42,826 bases of DNA. It comes from Oscillospiraceae bacterium (GTDB lineage Bacteria > Bacillota > Clostridia > Oscillospirales > CAG-272). This document shows positions 1 through 7,134 of the stretch, one piece after another. The notes below the pieces were generated by a model. The model saw only the letters and a list, made by a program, of their open reading frames with translations, did not search any database and was not told the origin of the DNA. The position numbers were made by a program, and so were the translations under genes. The first letter of the stretch is position 1, and each line of letters begins with the position of its first letter. Location of the stretch: assembly GCA_015065335.1 (NCBI GenBank), contig SVQM01000006.1:1-42826 (forward strand), in the 5' to 3' direction.

Positions 1-504
1 AAAGTAATCCATATCGTGGAAATGGATAATACCTTCCTCATGTGCTTCAACGATCTCCTGAGGGAGAAGAAGACGTCTTGTAATATCCTTTGATACCTCA
101 CCTGCCATGTAGTCACGCTGAACACTGTTGACAGTGGGGTTCTTGTTGGAGTTTTCCTGTTTTACCTCCTCATTGTTACACTCGATAAGTGTGAGGATCT
201 GATTATCGGTAGTATTAGCTTTACGCACAAGGTTACGGTTGTAACGGTAACGGATATAAAGCTTTGCTACATGATATGCACCGGTCTCCATGATCTTTGT
301 CTCAACAAGCTCCTGGATCTCCTCTACGGAAAGAGCTCTGTCCATGGACAGACAAACTGATTCAACAGATGTAGCGATCGCCTTGATCTGCTCATCGGTA
401 AGAGTACCCTTCGATTCAGCAGCATGGTTCGCTTTTGTAATTGCGGCAATGATCTTATCGGCGTCAAAAGTTACTTCTGAGCCATTACGTTTGATAATTT
501 GCAT
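1..504 (-). CDS. nrdD: Anaerobic ribonucleoside-triphosphate reductase NrdD, N-terminal part (cut by window edge)
   Basis: The ORF track misses this gene because it runs off the left edge. I translated it by hand from the ATG at 504: it begins MQIIKRNGSEVTFDADKI, the start of an ATP-cone (the allosteric nucleotide-binding domain of class III reductases), and continues through IRYRYNRNLVRKA to HEEGIIHFHDMDY, the start of the catalytic domain typical of NrdD. About 168 codons are in the window and the rest, with the C-terminal glycyl-radical site, lies outside. The enzyme reduces ribonucleotides to deoxyribonucleotides without oxygen and needs the activase NrdG, which is not in the window. AGGAG sits 7 bases before the start. 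Two NrdR boxes and a consensus promoter lie upstream, which agrees well with the identification. Confidence 0.95.
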   Translation of the reverse strand, partial: MQIIKRNGSEVTFDADKIIAAITKANHAAESKGTLTDEQIKAIATSVESVCLSMDRALSVEEIQELVETKIMETGAYHVAKLYIRYRYNRNLVRKANTTDNQILTLIECNNEEVKQENSNKNPTVNSVQRDYMAGEVSKDITRRLLLPQEIVEAHEEGIIHFHDMDYF

Positions 505-582
505 AGTTCCACTCCTATTCCTCGAAATTAAATATAAGAAAGATGTTGTTTTGAAAATGAAGATAACAAATGTGGTCACGCA

Positions 583-598
583 ACACGACATATATGAA
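583..598. promoter_or_regulatory. NrdR box, start-proximal
   Basis: The 16-base site ACACGACATATATGAA matches much of the known NrdR-box consensus (acaCwAtATaTwGtgt), especially its left half and central ATAT. It starts exactly 32 bases from a better box at 615, the roughly three-helical-turn spacing known for paired NrdR sites. It lies between the promoter and nrdD. It is the weaker of the two boxes. Confidence 0.7.
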
Positions 599-614
599 AC
601 ATATGGGTGTATGA

Positions 615-630
615 CCACTATATATAGTAT
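615..630. promoter_or_regulatory. NrdR box, promoter-overlapping
   Basis: The site CCACTATATATAGTAT has the full core CTATATATAG of the NrdR box. It overlaps the last bases of the minus-strand -10 element and would cover the transcription start of nrdD. A tetrameric NrdR with dATP/ATP bound would be expected to block transcription here when dNTP pools are high. Confidence 0.85.
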
Positions 631-657
631 TATAAACCAATACTTACAGAAATGCAA
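629..657 (-). promoter_or_regulatory. Promoter of nrdD
   Basis: Read on the minus strand, TTGCAT (652-657) and TATAAT (629-634) are separated by exactly 17 bases, a good housekeeping-sigma promoter. The NrdR box follows the -10 directly, leaving an untranslated leader of about 115 bases that holds the second box. Confidence 0.8.
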
Positions 658-681
658 TAGGTATTTAGAAAAATGTTGAAA

Positions 682-1674
682 TTATTTTTGAAGTTCCCTG
701 AGAGACAGAAAAATACTGTCATCTCTCATTTTTCGTCGAAGCTGGGAAAGCGACGGATCGAAATTATCACCTTCACCGAAAATTCCCGGGATATCTGATA
801 TATTCAAGTTATATTCGGTAATAAGTTTTTCGGTTATGTATTTGATGATCTCATGAATGGACGTATATCTGTCGGTAGAAATATAAATATTATGCGGATC
901 ATATAGGAGAATCACTGTATAAAACAACTCTGCAAGAGCAAAAACATAGTCATTCTTATCAACTGAATATTTTATCTTTGAAAAAAGTGTCCGACCGTTT
1001 AAATCACGGATTTTGCCGATATTTCCCGCAAGTCCGGATCTACCTTTAAGAACAACACCGTCGTGAATAGCCGTTAGTTTAGGATTACTGTTTCTTTCAT
1101 CGTAGATAACGTTAATTCCGTTTCTGTCCTTAAGATTCCAATAATTCTTATTTTCAAGATAAACCTTTACATCAGGCATATGTTCATTTATCATACAGAC
1201 CAGCGGAATGGCATCAAGACCCGGAACGGTACTTCCGAAAAAACCGTCTTCAGACGTATACCCGTCACTTACGAAGCAAAGGCTTTTTAGCTGATACTTC
1301 GAAGTACATATCTCGCGGATAAAAGCCGTGATTGAATCATCTAAGAAAAGCGGTTCATCTATCATGCGGCTATAAGTTCCCAGGATCTTCATATTGTATC
1401 CGAAAAAGGAAGCAGTAATATGATTATCCGAAATTTGACAAACAGCAAATATGGGATCGTGATTAAAAACAGCCGATTTGCTGTTGCGTCCCGGAGAATT
1501 ATTATTAGATGCATATTCATGTATTATTTCTGCGGAAATAAGCTTAGATATTATCATACCGGCAGAGGACACACTAATGTTTAGAGATTCTGCAAGCTCT
1601 TTTCTTGAAACAGAACCTCTGTCAAGGAGATTTGTTATTTTGAGTATAAAATCACTGTTCATTAAAAGATTCAT
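682..1674 (-). CDS. ROK/NagC-like transcriptional regulator (winged HTH plus diverged ROK domain)
   Basis: The first 70 or so residues form a winged helix-turn-helix (SRKELAESLNISVSSAGMIISKLISAEII) followed by the GR-N-S linker seen in NagC/Mlc/XylR-type ROK repressors. The rest follows the ROK layout, with FAVCQISDNHITASFFG in place of the usual nucleotide-binding strand and GLAGNIGK near residue 230 in place of the usual GxAGEIGH. The ATP-binding DxGxT and the zinc-binding cysteine cluster of classic ROK proteins are not evident, so it is probably a sugar-sensing or orphan regulator, not a kinase. I moved the start from 1734 to the ATG at 1674 because GGAGG lies 7 bases before it; this gives 330 residues. 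It has its own promoter and no same-strand partner beyond nrdD. The target is unknown. Confidence 0.6.
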   Translation of the reverse strand: MNLLMNSDFILKITNLLDRGSVSRKELAESLNISVSSAGMIISKLISAEIIHEYASNNNSPGRNSKSAVFNHDPIFAVCQISDNHITASFFGYNMKILGTYSRMIDEPLFLDDSITAFIREICTSKYQLKSLCFVSDGYTSEDGFFGSTVPGLDAIPLVCMINEHMPDVKVYLENKNYWNLKDRNGINVIYDERNSNPKLTAIHDGVVLKGRSGLAGNIGKIRDLNGRTLFSKIKYSVDKNDYVFALAELFYTVILLYDPHNIYISTDRYTSIHEIIKYITEKLITEYNLNISDIPGIFGEGDNFDPSLSQLRRKMRDDSIFLSLRELQK

Positions 1675-1705
1675 TTCGGTTCCTCCAAATAAACTATATA
1701 GACAT

Positions 1706-1734
1706 ATTGTATAACAAATAAAGCCGCAGGTCAA
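1706..1734 (-). promoter_or_regulatory. Promoter of the ROK-like regulator
   Basis: On the minus strand TTGACC (1729-1734) and TACAAT (1706-1711) are 17 bases apart. The promoter lies about 30 bases upstream of the chosen start and excludes the longer ORF start at 1734, which would fall inside the promoter. Confidence 0.75.
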
Positions 1735-1828
1735 TCGGGTAAATATTATAATAATCGTTAGATTTGCACAAATTATTCAGTTGTCTTTTATGTAAAGAGC
1801 CAAATAAAAAAATAAATGGAGAAAAATG

Positions 1829-1857
1829 TTGACAAAACTATTAGGCATATGTATAAT
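1829..1857 (+). promoter_or_regulatory. Promoter of the blaI-like operon
   Basis: TTGACA (1829-1834) and TATAAT (1852-1857) are 17 bases apart, a perfect consensus pair. The gene-free stretch 1675-1979 therefore holds two divergent promoters, a palindrome at the likely start point and a hairpin in the leader. A promoter this strong beside a BlaI-type repressor gene suggests that it is normally held down by repression. Confidence 0.85.
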
Positions 1858-1864
1858 ATATATG

Positions 1865-1885
1865 TTGCGTCACCACGAAACGCAA
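1865..1885. promoter_or_regulatory. Inverted repeat at the transcription start of the blaI-like operon
   Basis: TTGCGT and ACGCAA form a perfect 6-base inverted repeat with a 9-base spacer. It begins about 8 bases after the -10 and so overlaps the expected start point. It could be an operator, perhaps for the product of the next gene, or a 5' mRNA hairpin. It does not match the TACA/TGTA type of the known BlaI/MecI operators, so autoregulation is only an inference. Confidence 0.45.
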
Positions 1886-1909
1886 ATTCTACAATTGAAA
1901 AAAATCGCC

Positions 1910-1936
1910 GCCGGAAAGTTCATCTTTATTTCCGGC
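1910..1936 (+). other. Hairpin in the leader of the blaI-like operon
   Basis: GCCGGAAA and TTTCCGGC form a perfect 8-base stem with an 11-base loop, 44 bases before the blaI-like start. No T-run follows, so it is not a usual terminator. It may stabilise the mRNA 5' end. Confidence 0.5.
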
Positions 1937-1979
1937 TGTATCTTTCAAACGATAAATCATAAAGGATATTGAATCTACT

Positions 1980-2402
1980 ATGGACAATGTAATTACAAAC
2001 GGAGCATCGGATGTAAAGACAGCATCTCCGGATTATACCAAAAAGCTTCCGGATACGGAATTTGAAGTAATGTTTGCCATTTGGAATACAGAGCCTCCGG
2101 TAAACACCGCATACCTTATGGATAAAGTAGGAAAGAATCACGGATGGAAAGCTCCTACGCTAATCTCATTTCTTGTAAGACTTGAAGAGAGAGGGTACAT
2201 AACATCCGAGAAAAAAGGCAAAGAGCGTCTTTACTCTCCTACATCCGATAAAGCTGAGTACATAAGGCTCACCTCCGAAGATTTTGTTAATCGTTATCAC
2301 AACGGTTCTTTTGTCTCAATGCTTGAGGCTCTTTATAAGGATAAGAAACTCACTGAGGAAGATATCGACCAGCTTCTCCGCTGGCTTAAAACAAAGTATT
2401 GA
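1980..2402 (+). CDS. BlaI/MecI/CopY-family winged-helix repressor
   Basis: A 140-residue protein with the typical BlaI/MecI pattern: LPDTEFEVMFAIWNTEPPVNTAYLMDKV then KAPTLISFLVRLEERGYITSEKKGKERLYSP, which is the winged helix with its wing. The C-terminal helices (MLEALYKDKKLTEEDIDQLLRWLK) are the dimerisation region. Its size fits the family. Family members repress beta-lactamase or copper genes, often with a BlaR-type sensor protease, but no sensor or beta-lactamase is next to it. Instead its stop codon overlaps the start of a possible PD-(D/E)XK protein, so the two are co-translated. The Shine-Dalgarno is poor (AAAGGA about 13 bases before the ATG), so expression may be low. Confidence 0.8.
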   Translation: MDNVITNGASDVKTASPDYTKKLPDTEFEVMFAIWNTEPPVNTAYLMDKVGKNHGWKAPTLISFLVRLEERGYITSEKKGKERLYSPTSDKAEYIRLTSEDFVNRYHNGSFVSMLEALYKDKKLTEEDIDQLLRWLKTKY

Positions 2403-3160
2403 TGACAGACAAAGAAAAAGATCTATTTTCGGATATCTGCCACCGTATAATATGCTCGGAGCACACGAGAAACGGCATTGGTACTTATGGCGAAAAATCT
2501 GTTCATCTTGCTCTGAAAATGTTTTTTGAGGATAATGAGAGCGCAAGAGAAGTACCTGTTGGTAAATATATAGCCGATATCAAAAATGATACGGGAATCC
2601 ATGAAATACAAACCTCCGGTTTTGGTTCTATGAGGCGAAAACTGGAGGCATATTTATCTGAGTATGATGTGGAGTTGATATTCCCTGTAATTGAAAAAAA
2701 GCGGGTTATGTGGTTGTCACCGGAAACGGGTGAAGTGGTGAAGGAGTATAATTCTCCAAGGCACGTCAATCCTGCGGAGATATTCAAAGAGCTTTTATAT
2801 ATTGCGGATCATGTTTTTTCGGAGAGGCTTTCTTTTACTCTCGTATCACTTGCAGTCGATGAAGTCTCACTTCTTGACGGTTACGGAAAGGACAAGAAGC
2901 GACGCTCTACCAAGGTCGACCGTATTCCGAGAGAGCTTCTCGAAATCAGACGGTATCATAGCGTATATGAAATGGCTGAGCTTTTTCCTTATAAAGACGG
3001 TGAAATATTCACCGCAGAAAAGATTCGCAAATTCCTTCATGCACCCGGAAGAAGCGGATGGGCGGCACTTCGATTCATGGAAATATCAGGCTTTTGTAAA
3101 AAATGCGGAAAAGACGGTAACAGGATCTTATATAAGTTTTTAGATCCACAGAAAAAATGA
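2402..3160 (+). CDS. Hypothetical protein with a possible PD-(D/E)XK nuclease-like core
   Basis: I do not recognise a named family. Near the N-terminus the order GTYGEKSVHLALKMFF, then VPVGKYIADIKN, then GIHEIQTSGFGSMRRKLEAYL resembles the E...D...ExQ core of restriction-endonuclease-like folds, with E of GEK, D of ADI and E/Q of EIQ as candidate metal ligands. A conserved-looking strand VELIFPVIEKKRVMWL follows. The C-terminal half may be a helical DNA-binding region, ending with a CKKCGK pair. The ATG at 2402 overlaps the stop of the blaI-like gene by one base (TGATG), which indicates translational coupling; the TTG three bases earlier is the alternative. No second CxxC is present to complete a zinc site. 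Function unknown; 252 residues. Confidence 0.5.
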   Translation: MTDKEKDLFSDICHRIICSEHTRNGIGTYGEKSVHLALKMFFEDNESAREVPVGKYIADIKNDTGIHEIQTSGFGSMRRKLEAYLSEYDVELIFPVIEKKRVMWLSPETGEVVKEYNSPRHVNPAEIFKELLYIADHVFSERLSFTLVSLAVDEVSLLDGYGKDKKRRSTKVDRIPRELLEIRRYHSVYEMAELFPYKDGEIFTAEKIRKFLHAPGRSGWAALRFMEISGFCKKCGKDGNRILYKFLDPQKK

Positions 3161-3193
3161 CTGTACCACTTTAGGGTGGTACAGTCATTTTTT
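3152..3193. terminator. Bidirectional terminator between convergent genes
   Basis: AAAAAATGACTGTACCAC pairs perfectly with GTGGTACAGTCATTTTTT across a 6-base loop. The A-run and T-run make it work in both directions. The stem contains the stop codon of the + gene and touches that of the minus gene. Confidence 0.9.
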
Positions 3194-3932
3194 ATCCTTC
3201 ATATTCGGTATCTGCAGTATTGAATGTGATATATGCAGCAGGATCTACTTGTTCTCCGTTAATGGTAAGCTCAAAATGGACATGAGGCTCATCTGCAATT
3301 TCAAGAAGAGAAGTGTCACCGATGGAACCTATTACCTCACCGGCTGAAACTGTTGCTCCTACTGTAATATTCTCAGGAACTGAAGGAGAAAGATTTCTGT
3401 AAATACTGACGGCTCCTCCGTCATGAGATATGCTGATGCAATTTCCGGACATAGGATCTTCCCATATCTCCTTTATAGTTCCTGTTGCACATGCATAAAC
3501 ATCATCACCGACTGATCCTGATATATCTACGCCGAGATGAGGTCTGTAATCATTCATCGTTGCGGAAAATACGGGAGTGTCTCCGCTGTGACTTTTCATT
3601 ACATATCCTGCAGCAGGAGAAACAAATTCCGGAAGAACCGGTTCTGCAACAGAAGGCTCAGCGGTACTTGGTTCAGTAGTAGTAGTAGTTGTTGTTGTCT
3701 CTGTCTCCGATTCTTTTGTTGTGACATCTTCATCCGTGAGCTCAGCGATCACCTGCTTTCCTTCATCTGTCGTCGCAATGGCTTCTGCGTCCTTAGGATC
3801 ATCTGCAGATCTATTAAATGCGGCTGACATAGCAATTAAAACTGCAATAAGGATAAGCGACAAAGACAAAGTAAGGTATATCGTCCGCATCTGTGCTTCT
3901 TTGTCTTTCTTTCTGTTGTTTGGATTATTCAT
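3192..3932 (-). CDS. spoIIQ: SpoIIQ-like M23/LytM-domain membrane protein
   Basis: A cytoplasmic basic N-terminus (MNNPNNRKKDKEAQ) leads to one membrane segment (about residues 16-38), then an acidic and threonine-rich linker with eight Thr in a row, then a LytM (peptidase M23) domain. The domain keeps the zinc motifs RPHLGVDI (HxxxD) and PHVHFEL (HxH), so it may be an active endopeptidase, as in some clostridial SpoIIQ proteins. SpoIIQ in the forespore membrane binds SpoIIIAH to bridge the two membranes in engulfment. The stretch VFSATMNDYRPHLGVDI resembles SpoIIQ more than generic M23 proteins. The start at 3932 was chosen over 4022 because of AAAGG upstream and because the longer form would read through the promoter. 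A sigma-F-type promoter upstream supports the call. It could still be another M23 hydrolase. Confidence 0.7.
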   Translation of the reverse strand: MNNPNNRKKDKEAQMRTIYLTLSLSLILIAVLIAMSAAFNRSADDPKDAEAIATTDEGKQVIAELTDEDVTTKESETETTTTTTTTEPSTAEPSVAEPVLPEFVSPAAGYVMKSHSGDTPVFSATMNDYRPHLGVDISGSVGDDVYACATGTIKEIWEDPMSGNCISISHDGGAVSIYRNLSPSVPENITVGATVSAGEVIGSIGDTSLLEIADEPHVHFELTINGEQVDPAAYITFNTADTEYEG

Positions 3933-3976
3933 ATGAATCTCTACCTTTCTTCTCAAAATGAGGGAATACTGCATAT

Positions 3977-4005
3977 ATTTTCTGCAGCTTTGAAAGGTTT
4001 TATTC
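3977..4005 (-). promoter_or_regulatory. Sigma-F-type promoter of the SpoIIQ-like gene
   Basis: On the minus strand GAATA (4001-4005), 15 bases, then GCAGAAAAT (3977-3985) fits the published sigma-F pattern GYATA-N15-GGnnAnAnT apart from one base in each element. It leaves a leader of about 35-40 bases. No housekeeping promoter is seen for this gene. spoIIQ is a known sigma-F target. Confidence 0.55.
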
Positions 4006-4022
4006 ACTCGTAACAAAATCAA

Positions 4023-4051
4023 TTGACATAAATGTTATCATAGGGTATAAT
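4023..4051 (+). promoter_or_regulatory. Promoter of the 4083 gene cluster
   Basis: TTGACA (4023-4028) and TATAAT (4046-4051) are 17 bases apart. It lies back to back with the sigma-F-like promoter and drives the three + strand genes to 7111, which have no clear promoter of their own. Confidence 0.85.
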
Positions 4052-4082
4052 ATATAGGATAAAAAATAAGGGAGGTATTCCC

Positions 4083-4715
4083 ATGCTTACTTTAAAGAAT
4101 ACATCTGTAATGAATATCGACGGTGCTATCCGCGGTGCACGCAATCCCATGAACAGCTGGCATAAAAGCGACAGCTACACTGACAGTAAAGGAATTTTTC
4201 ATTTAGGGGCGGCTGATCTTGATTTTGGTCACAGACTTGCCGTGGCGGGATCTGATCACAGAAAATTTCTGCGTCAGGTATTTGTATCCGTTGACATTAC
4301 GGCTCCGATATATTGGTGGAAGGAATTCGATACCTATAAGGTCGGAACCGTGGCAAATTCCACGAGCACGATGCACAAGATCCATTCAAAAGAATTCTCT
4401 GCTGATGATTTCAGTACCGATCATCTGACAGATGAGGGAATGGATGCACTAAAAGCTCTTCTTGAATTTCTTGAGAAAAGACGTGCATATTTTAATGAAA
4501 CAAAGGATAAATCCGCCTGGTATGACATTATAACTCTTCTTCCTTCCTCATACGAGCAGACAAGAACCGTTACCATGAATTACGAGAATCTCATAAATAT
4601 ATATTATGCACGAAAGGATCATAAGCTTGGCGAGTGGCATATTTTCTGTGATTGGATAAAAACTCTTCCTCATGCCAATGAATGGATCCTTATAAGGGAA
4701 AAAAATGGGCAGTAA
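4083..4715 (+). CDS. Conserved hypothetical protein, possible diverged ThyX relative
   Basis: A 210-residue protein I recall only as a hypothetical protein of gut Firmicutes and their phages. The N-terminal third (GAIRGARNPMNSWHKSDS) is strongly patterned, and the middle SDHRKFLRQVFVSVDITAPIYWWKEFDTYKVGTVANSTSTMHKI is laid out like the core of flavin-dependent thymidylate synthase: NSTSTMH aligns with the NExSxRY end of the ThyX signature and TYK falls at RHR. Those replacements would remove key substrate and FAD contacts, so catalysis is doubtful. The C-terminal half is helical (ALKALLEFLEKRRAYF, then NYENLINIYYARKDHKLGEWHIFCDWI). It has a strong promoter and GGAGG 7 bases before the ATG. 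It overlaps the next gene by 11 bases. Function not known. Confidence 0.5.
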   Translation: MLTLKNTSVMNIDGAIRGARNPMNSWHKSDSYTDSKGIFHLGAADLDFGHRLAVAGSDHRKFLRQVFVSVDITAPIYWWKEFDTYKVGTVANSTSTMHKIHSKEFSADDFSTDHLTDEGMDALKALLEFLEKRRAYFNETKDKSAWYDIITLLPSSYEQTRTVTMNYENLINIYYARKDHKLGEWHIFCDWIKTLPHANEWILIREKNGQ

Positions 4716-5880
4716 CACAGTATTGACATCTGACAAAAGACTGAAGATCGGACGTATGGCGGGAATAATCGGGATCGCTGTCAATTTTCTGCTTTTTGTA
4801 CTGAAGATATGTGTCGGAATAATTACGGGGAGTGTTTCCGTTTCTGCAGATGCCATAAATAACTTATCTGATGCAATGTCATCGGTTTTCGTTCTTGTCG
4901 GTTATGTTCTTGCCGCTAAGCCTGCGGATAAGGAGCATCCCTTCGGGCACGCAAGAATGGAATACCTTTGCGGTCTTTTCATTTCCGTTATCATTACCGT
5001 TCTCGGTATTGAGATGCTGAGATCTGCCGGAGGAAGTCTTGTTGACGGCGGGAATTACAGAGGTTATTCTACCGTTACCATAATTGTAATGGTGTCTACT
5101 GCAGGTGTTAAGATAGCACTTGCTATCTTTTACCGGATACTCGGCAAAAAGATCGATTCTCAGTCACTCCGAGCATCTGCAGTCGACAGCTTCGGTGATG
5201 TTGCTGCTACTGCTGCCGTAGTCCTCGGAATGATTCTTACTCCCCATCTCGGCAACTGTACTGACGGAGTTCTCGGTATTATTATCGGTGTATATATCGT
5301 TATTCTCGGTCTTAAGCTTGTTAAGGAATCAGCGGGGACGCTTCTCGGACTTGCACCCGATTCTGAGCTTGTCAATGATGTGACAGCTAAGATAAGGCAA
5401 TATGACGGCATTCTCGGAATACATGACCTCGTTATCCACAGCTACGGAGAGGGAAGGATCTTTGCCACCGTTCATGTAGAAGTAGATTGCGATACCGATC
5501 CTTTAGTATCACATGATCTCATTGATAACATTGAGGCGGATTTTCTCAAGAACACGGGAATAACACTTGTTATACACATGGATCCGGTATGTCTTTCCGA
5601 TCCCAAAACAAACAGCCTCCGTGAGACTGTTGCGCAGATCGTTCTCGATCTTTCGGAAGAGATCGGAAGTAATGTTTCAATGCATGATTTTCGGGTTGTA
5701 TGGGGAGTTACCCATACGAATCTTATCTTTGATGTAGCAGTTTCTGATGAAATGCCGCTCACTGATGATCAGTTGTCCACACGTATCGCTGAAAAGATCG
5801 AAGCTATCGACAGTTCATACAATACGGTGATCTGTGTCGACAGAGATTATCATTCTACAAGATTCGGTACTGAAAGGTAA
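4705..5880 (+). CDS. Cation diffusion facilitator family transporter
   Basis: A 391-residue inner-membrane antiporter of the CDF family, which exports Zn2+, Fe2+, Mn2+ or related ions in exchange for protons. The membrane part has the metal site DAINNLSDAMSSV (DxxxD in TM2) and a second one in TM5 (SAVDSFGD), plus the family marker HPFGHARMEYLCGLF. The C-terminal cytoplasmic domain (about 210-390) has HDLVIHSYGEGRIFATVHVEVD and a tail longer than in E. coli FieF, ending in a dimerisation-type ferredoxin-like fold. The metal cannot be read from the sequence. It overlaps the upstream gene by 11 bases, so the two are coupled. Confidence 0.92.
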   Translation: MGSNTVLTSDKRLKIGRMAGIIGIAVNFLLFVLKICVGIITGSVSVSADAINNLSDAMSSVFVLVGYVLAAKPADKEHPFGHARMEYLCGLFISVIITVLGIEMLRSAGGSLVDGGNYRGYSTVTIIVMVSTAGVKIALAIFYRILGKKIDSQSLRASAVDSFGDVAATAAVVLGMILTPHLGNCTDGVLGIIIGVYIVILGLKLVKESAGTLLGLAPDSELVNDVTAKIRQYDGILGIHDLVIHSYGEGRIFATVHVEVDCDTDPLVSHDLIDNIEADFLKNTGITLVIHMDPVCLSDPKTNSLRETVAQIVLDLSEEIGSNVSMHDFRVVWGVTHTNLIFDVAVSDEMPLTDDQLSTRIAEKIEAIDSSYNTVICVDRDYHSTRFGTER

Positions 5881-5884
5881 TACA

Positions 5885-7111
5885 ATGGACAGTAAATTCA
5901 GACTTGGTATAATTGGACTCGGTTGCAGAGGAATGATGCATATAAAGGATATTCTCACCGAACGAGAGGATGTCATTATTACTGCTGTTTGCGACATTTA
6001 TGAAGACCGCATGAATGAGGCGGTTTGTCTCTGTAATGAGAAAAAAGGATGGTCCGTGGCGGTCGCAGATGATTACAAGCAACTCATCGAGCGTGATGAC
6101 GTCGATGTGGTCTGTGTTTTTTCTGCATGGGAAAATCATATTCCTGCGGCGGTATATGCTATGGATCATAAAAAGCAGGTGTGTATAGAAGTCGGAGGTG
6201 CTTACAGCATTGATGAGTGCTTTGAGCTTGTCAGTGCATATGAACGTTCGGGTATCCATTGTATGATGCTTGAAAATTGCTGCTATGACCGAAACGAAAT
6301 GATGGTACTGAAGATGGTCCGAGAAGGTATATTCGGAAAGATCGTCGCTTGCGAAGGCGGTTATTGCCATGATCTCAGGGATGAGGTAGCAAGAGGGGAA
6401 GAACTACGCCATTACAGACTTCGCAATTATATCTCACGCTGTGCGGAGAATTATCCCACTCATGAGCTTGGACCTATCGCCAAAATTCTCGGGATAAACA
6501 GAGGTAATCGCATGATAAGTTTGACATCTGTATCCTCAGGTGCTTTCGGGCTTAACGATTATGCAAAAAAGCATGATAATATTAACCCTCATTTTGAAGC
6601 CTTTCCGTTTGCTCAGGGTGATATAGTTAAAACAAACATCCTTTGCAACGGAGGCGAGCTTATAACACTCACACTTGACACTACGCTTCCGAGGAACTAT
6701 TCCAGACGATTCACTGTCCGCGGAACTAACGGTATGTTCAGTGAGGATGCAAACGGTATTTTTCTTGATGACGGTACCTTTGATCATTTTTCACGTGATT
6801 TTTACGGGAATGTAGAAAAATACAGAGAAGAGTTCGAGCATCCCGTATGGCGTAAATTCGAAAACGATGGTATCAGAGGCGGTCACGGCGGTATGGATTG
6901 GCTCGTATTTGATGCGTACTTTGAGTCCCTCAGAAACGGTGATGTCCCCCCCATAGATACATACGATACTGCAGCATGGATGGCGATAACTCCATTGTCA
7001 GAGATCTCCATACAAAAACATGGTGCACCCGTTGAAATCCCCGATTTCACAAACGGTAAGTGGAAAAACCGTAATGACGTAAATAGCGGATTTTATTCTC
7101 TTGATAAATAA
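5885..7111 (+). CDS. Gfo/Idh/MocA-family NAD(P)-dependent oxidoreductase
   Basis: A 408-residue protein with a Rossmann start (FRLGIIGLGCRGMMHIKDI, fingerprint GxGxxG) and the family layout: VAVADDYKQLIERDDVDVVCVFSAWENHIPAAVYAMDHKKQVCIE is the NAD-binding half including the E-V (EKP-like) region, followed by the substrate-binding half with NYPTHELGPIAKILG, whose His could be catalytic. This form (H-ELGP, and RGGHGGMDWLVFDAYFESL near the end) resembles the GH109-type alpha-N-acetylgalactosaminidase and related sugar-modifying members, so it may act on a glycoside by an NAD-dependent mechanism. Start chosen at 5885 because GAAAGG precedes it and the ORF-track start lies inside the CDF gene. Substrate unknown. 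Confidence 0.85.
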   Translation: MDSKFRLGIIGLGCRGMMHIKDILTEREDVIITAVCDIYEDRMNEAVCLCNEKKGWSVAVADDYKQLIERDDVDVVCVFSAWENHIPAAVYAMDHKKQVCIEVGGAYSIDECFELVSAYERSGIHCMMLENCCYDRNEMMVLKMVREGIFGKIVACEGGYCHDLRDEVARGEELRHYRLRNYISRCAENYPTHELGPIAKILGINRGNRMISLTSVSSGAFGLNDYAKKHDNINPHFEAFPFAQGDIVKTNILCNGGELITLTLDTTLPRNYSRRFTVRGTNGMFSEDANGIFLDDGTFDHFSRDFYGNVEKYREEFEHPVWRKFENDGIRGGHGGMDWLVFDAYFESLRNGDVPPIDTYDTAAWMAITPLSEISIQKHGAPVEIPDFTNGKWKNRNDVNSGFYSLDK

Positions 7112-7134
7112 AAAAGCTCCAACGGAGCTTTTTT
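7110..7134. terminator. Bidirectional terminator
   Basis: AAAAAAGCTCC-AAC-GGAGCTTTTTT is a short perfect stem with A- and T-runs on the two sides. It overlaps the stop codon of the + strand oxidoreductase and that of the minus-strand membrane gene. Confidence 0.88.

Noticed and set aside
290-679. ORF of 129 aa on the + strand
   Set aside because: It lies opposite nrdD and its promoter and NrdR sites; no family resemblance and low-complexity reading.
1980-2000. TGTAATTACA palindrome at the start of the blaI-like gene, similar to BlaI/MecI operator halves
   Set aside because: It lies inside the coding sequence and is short; could be chance in AT-rich DNA.
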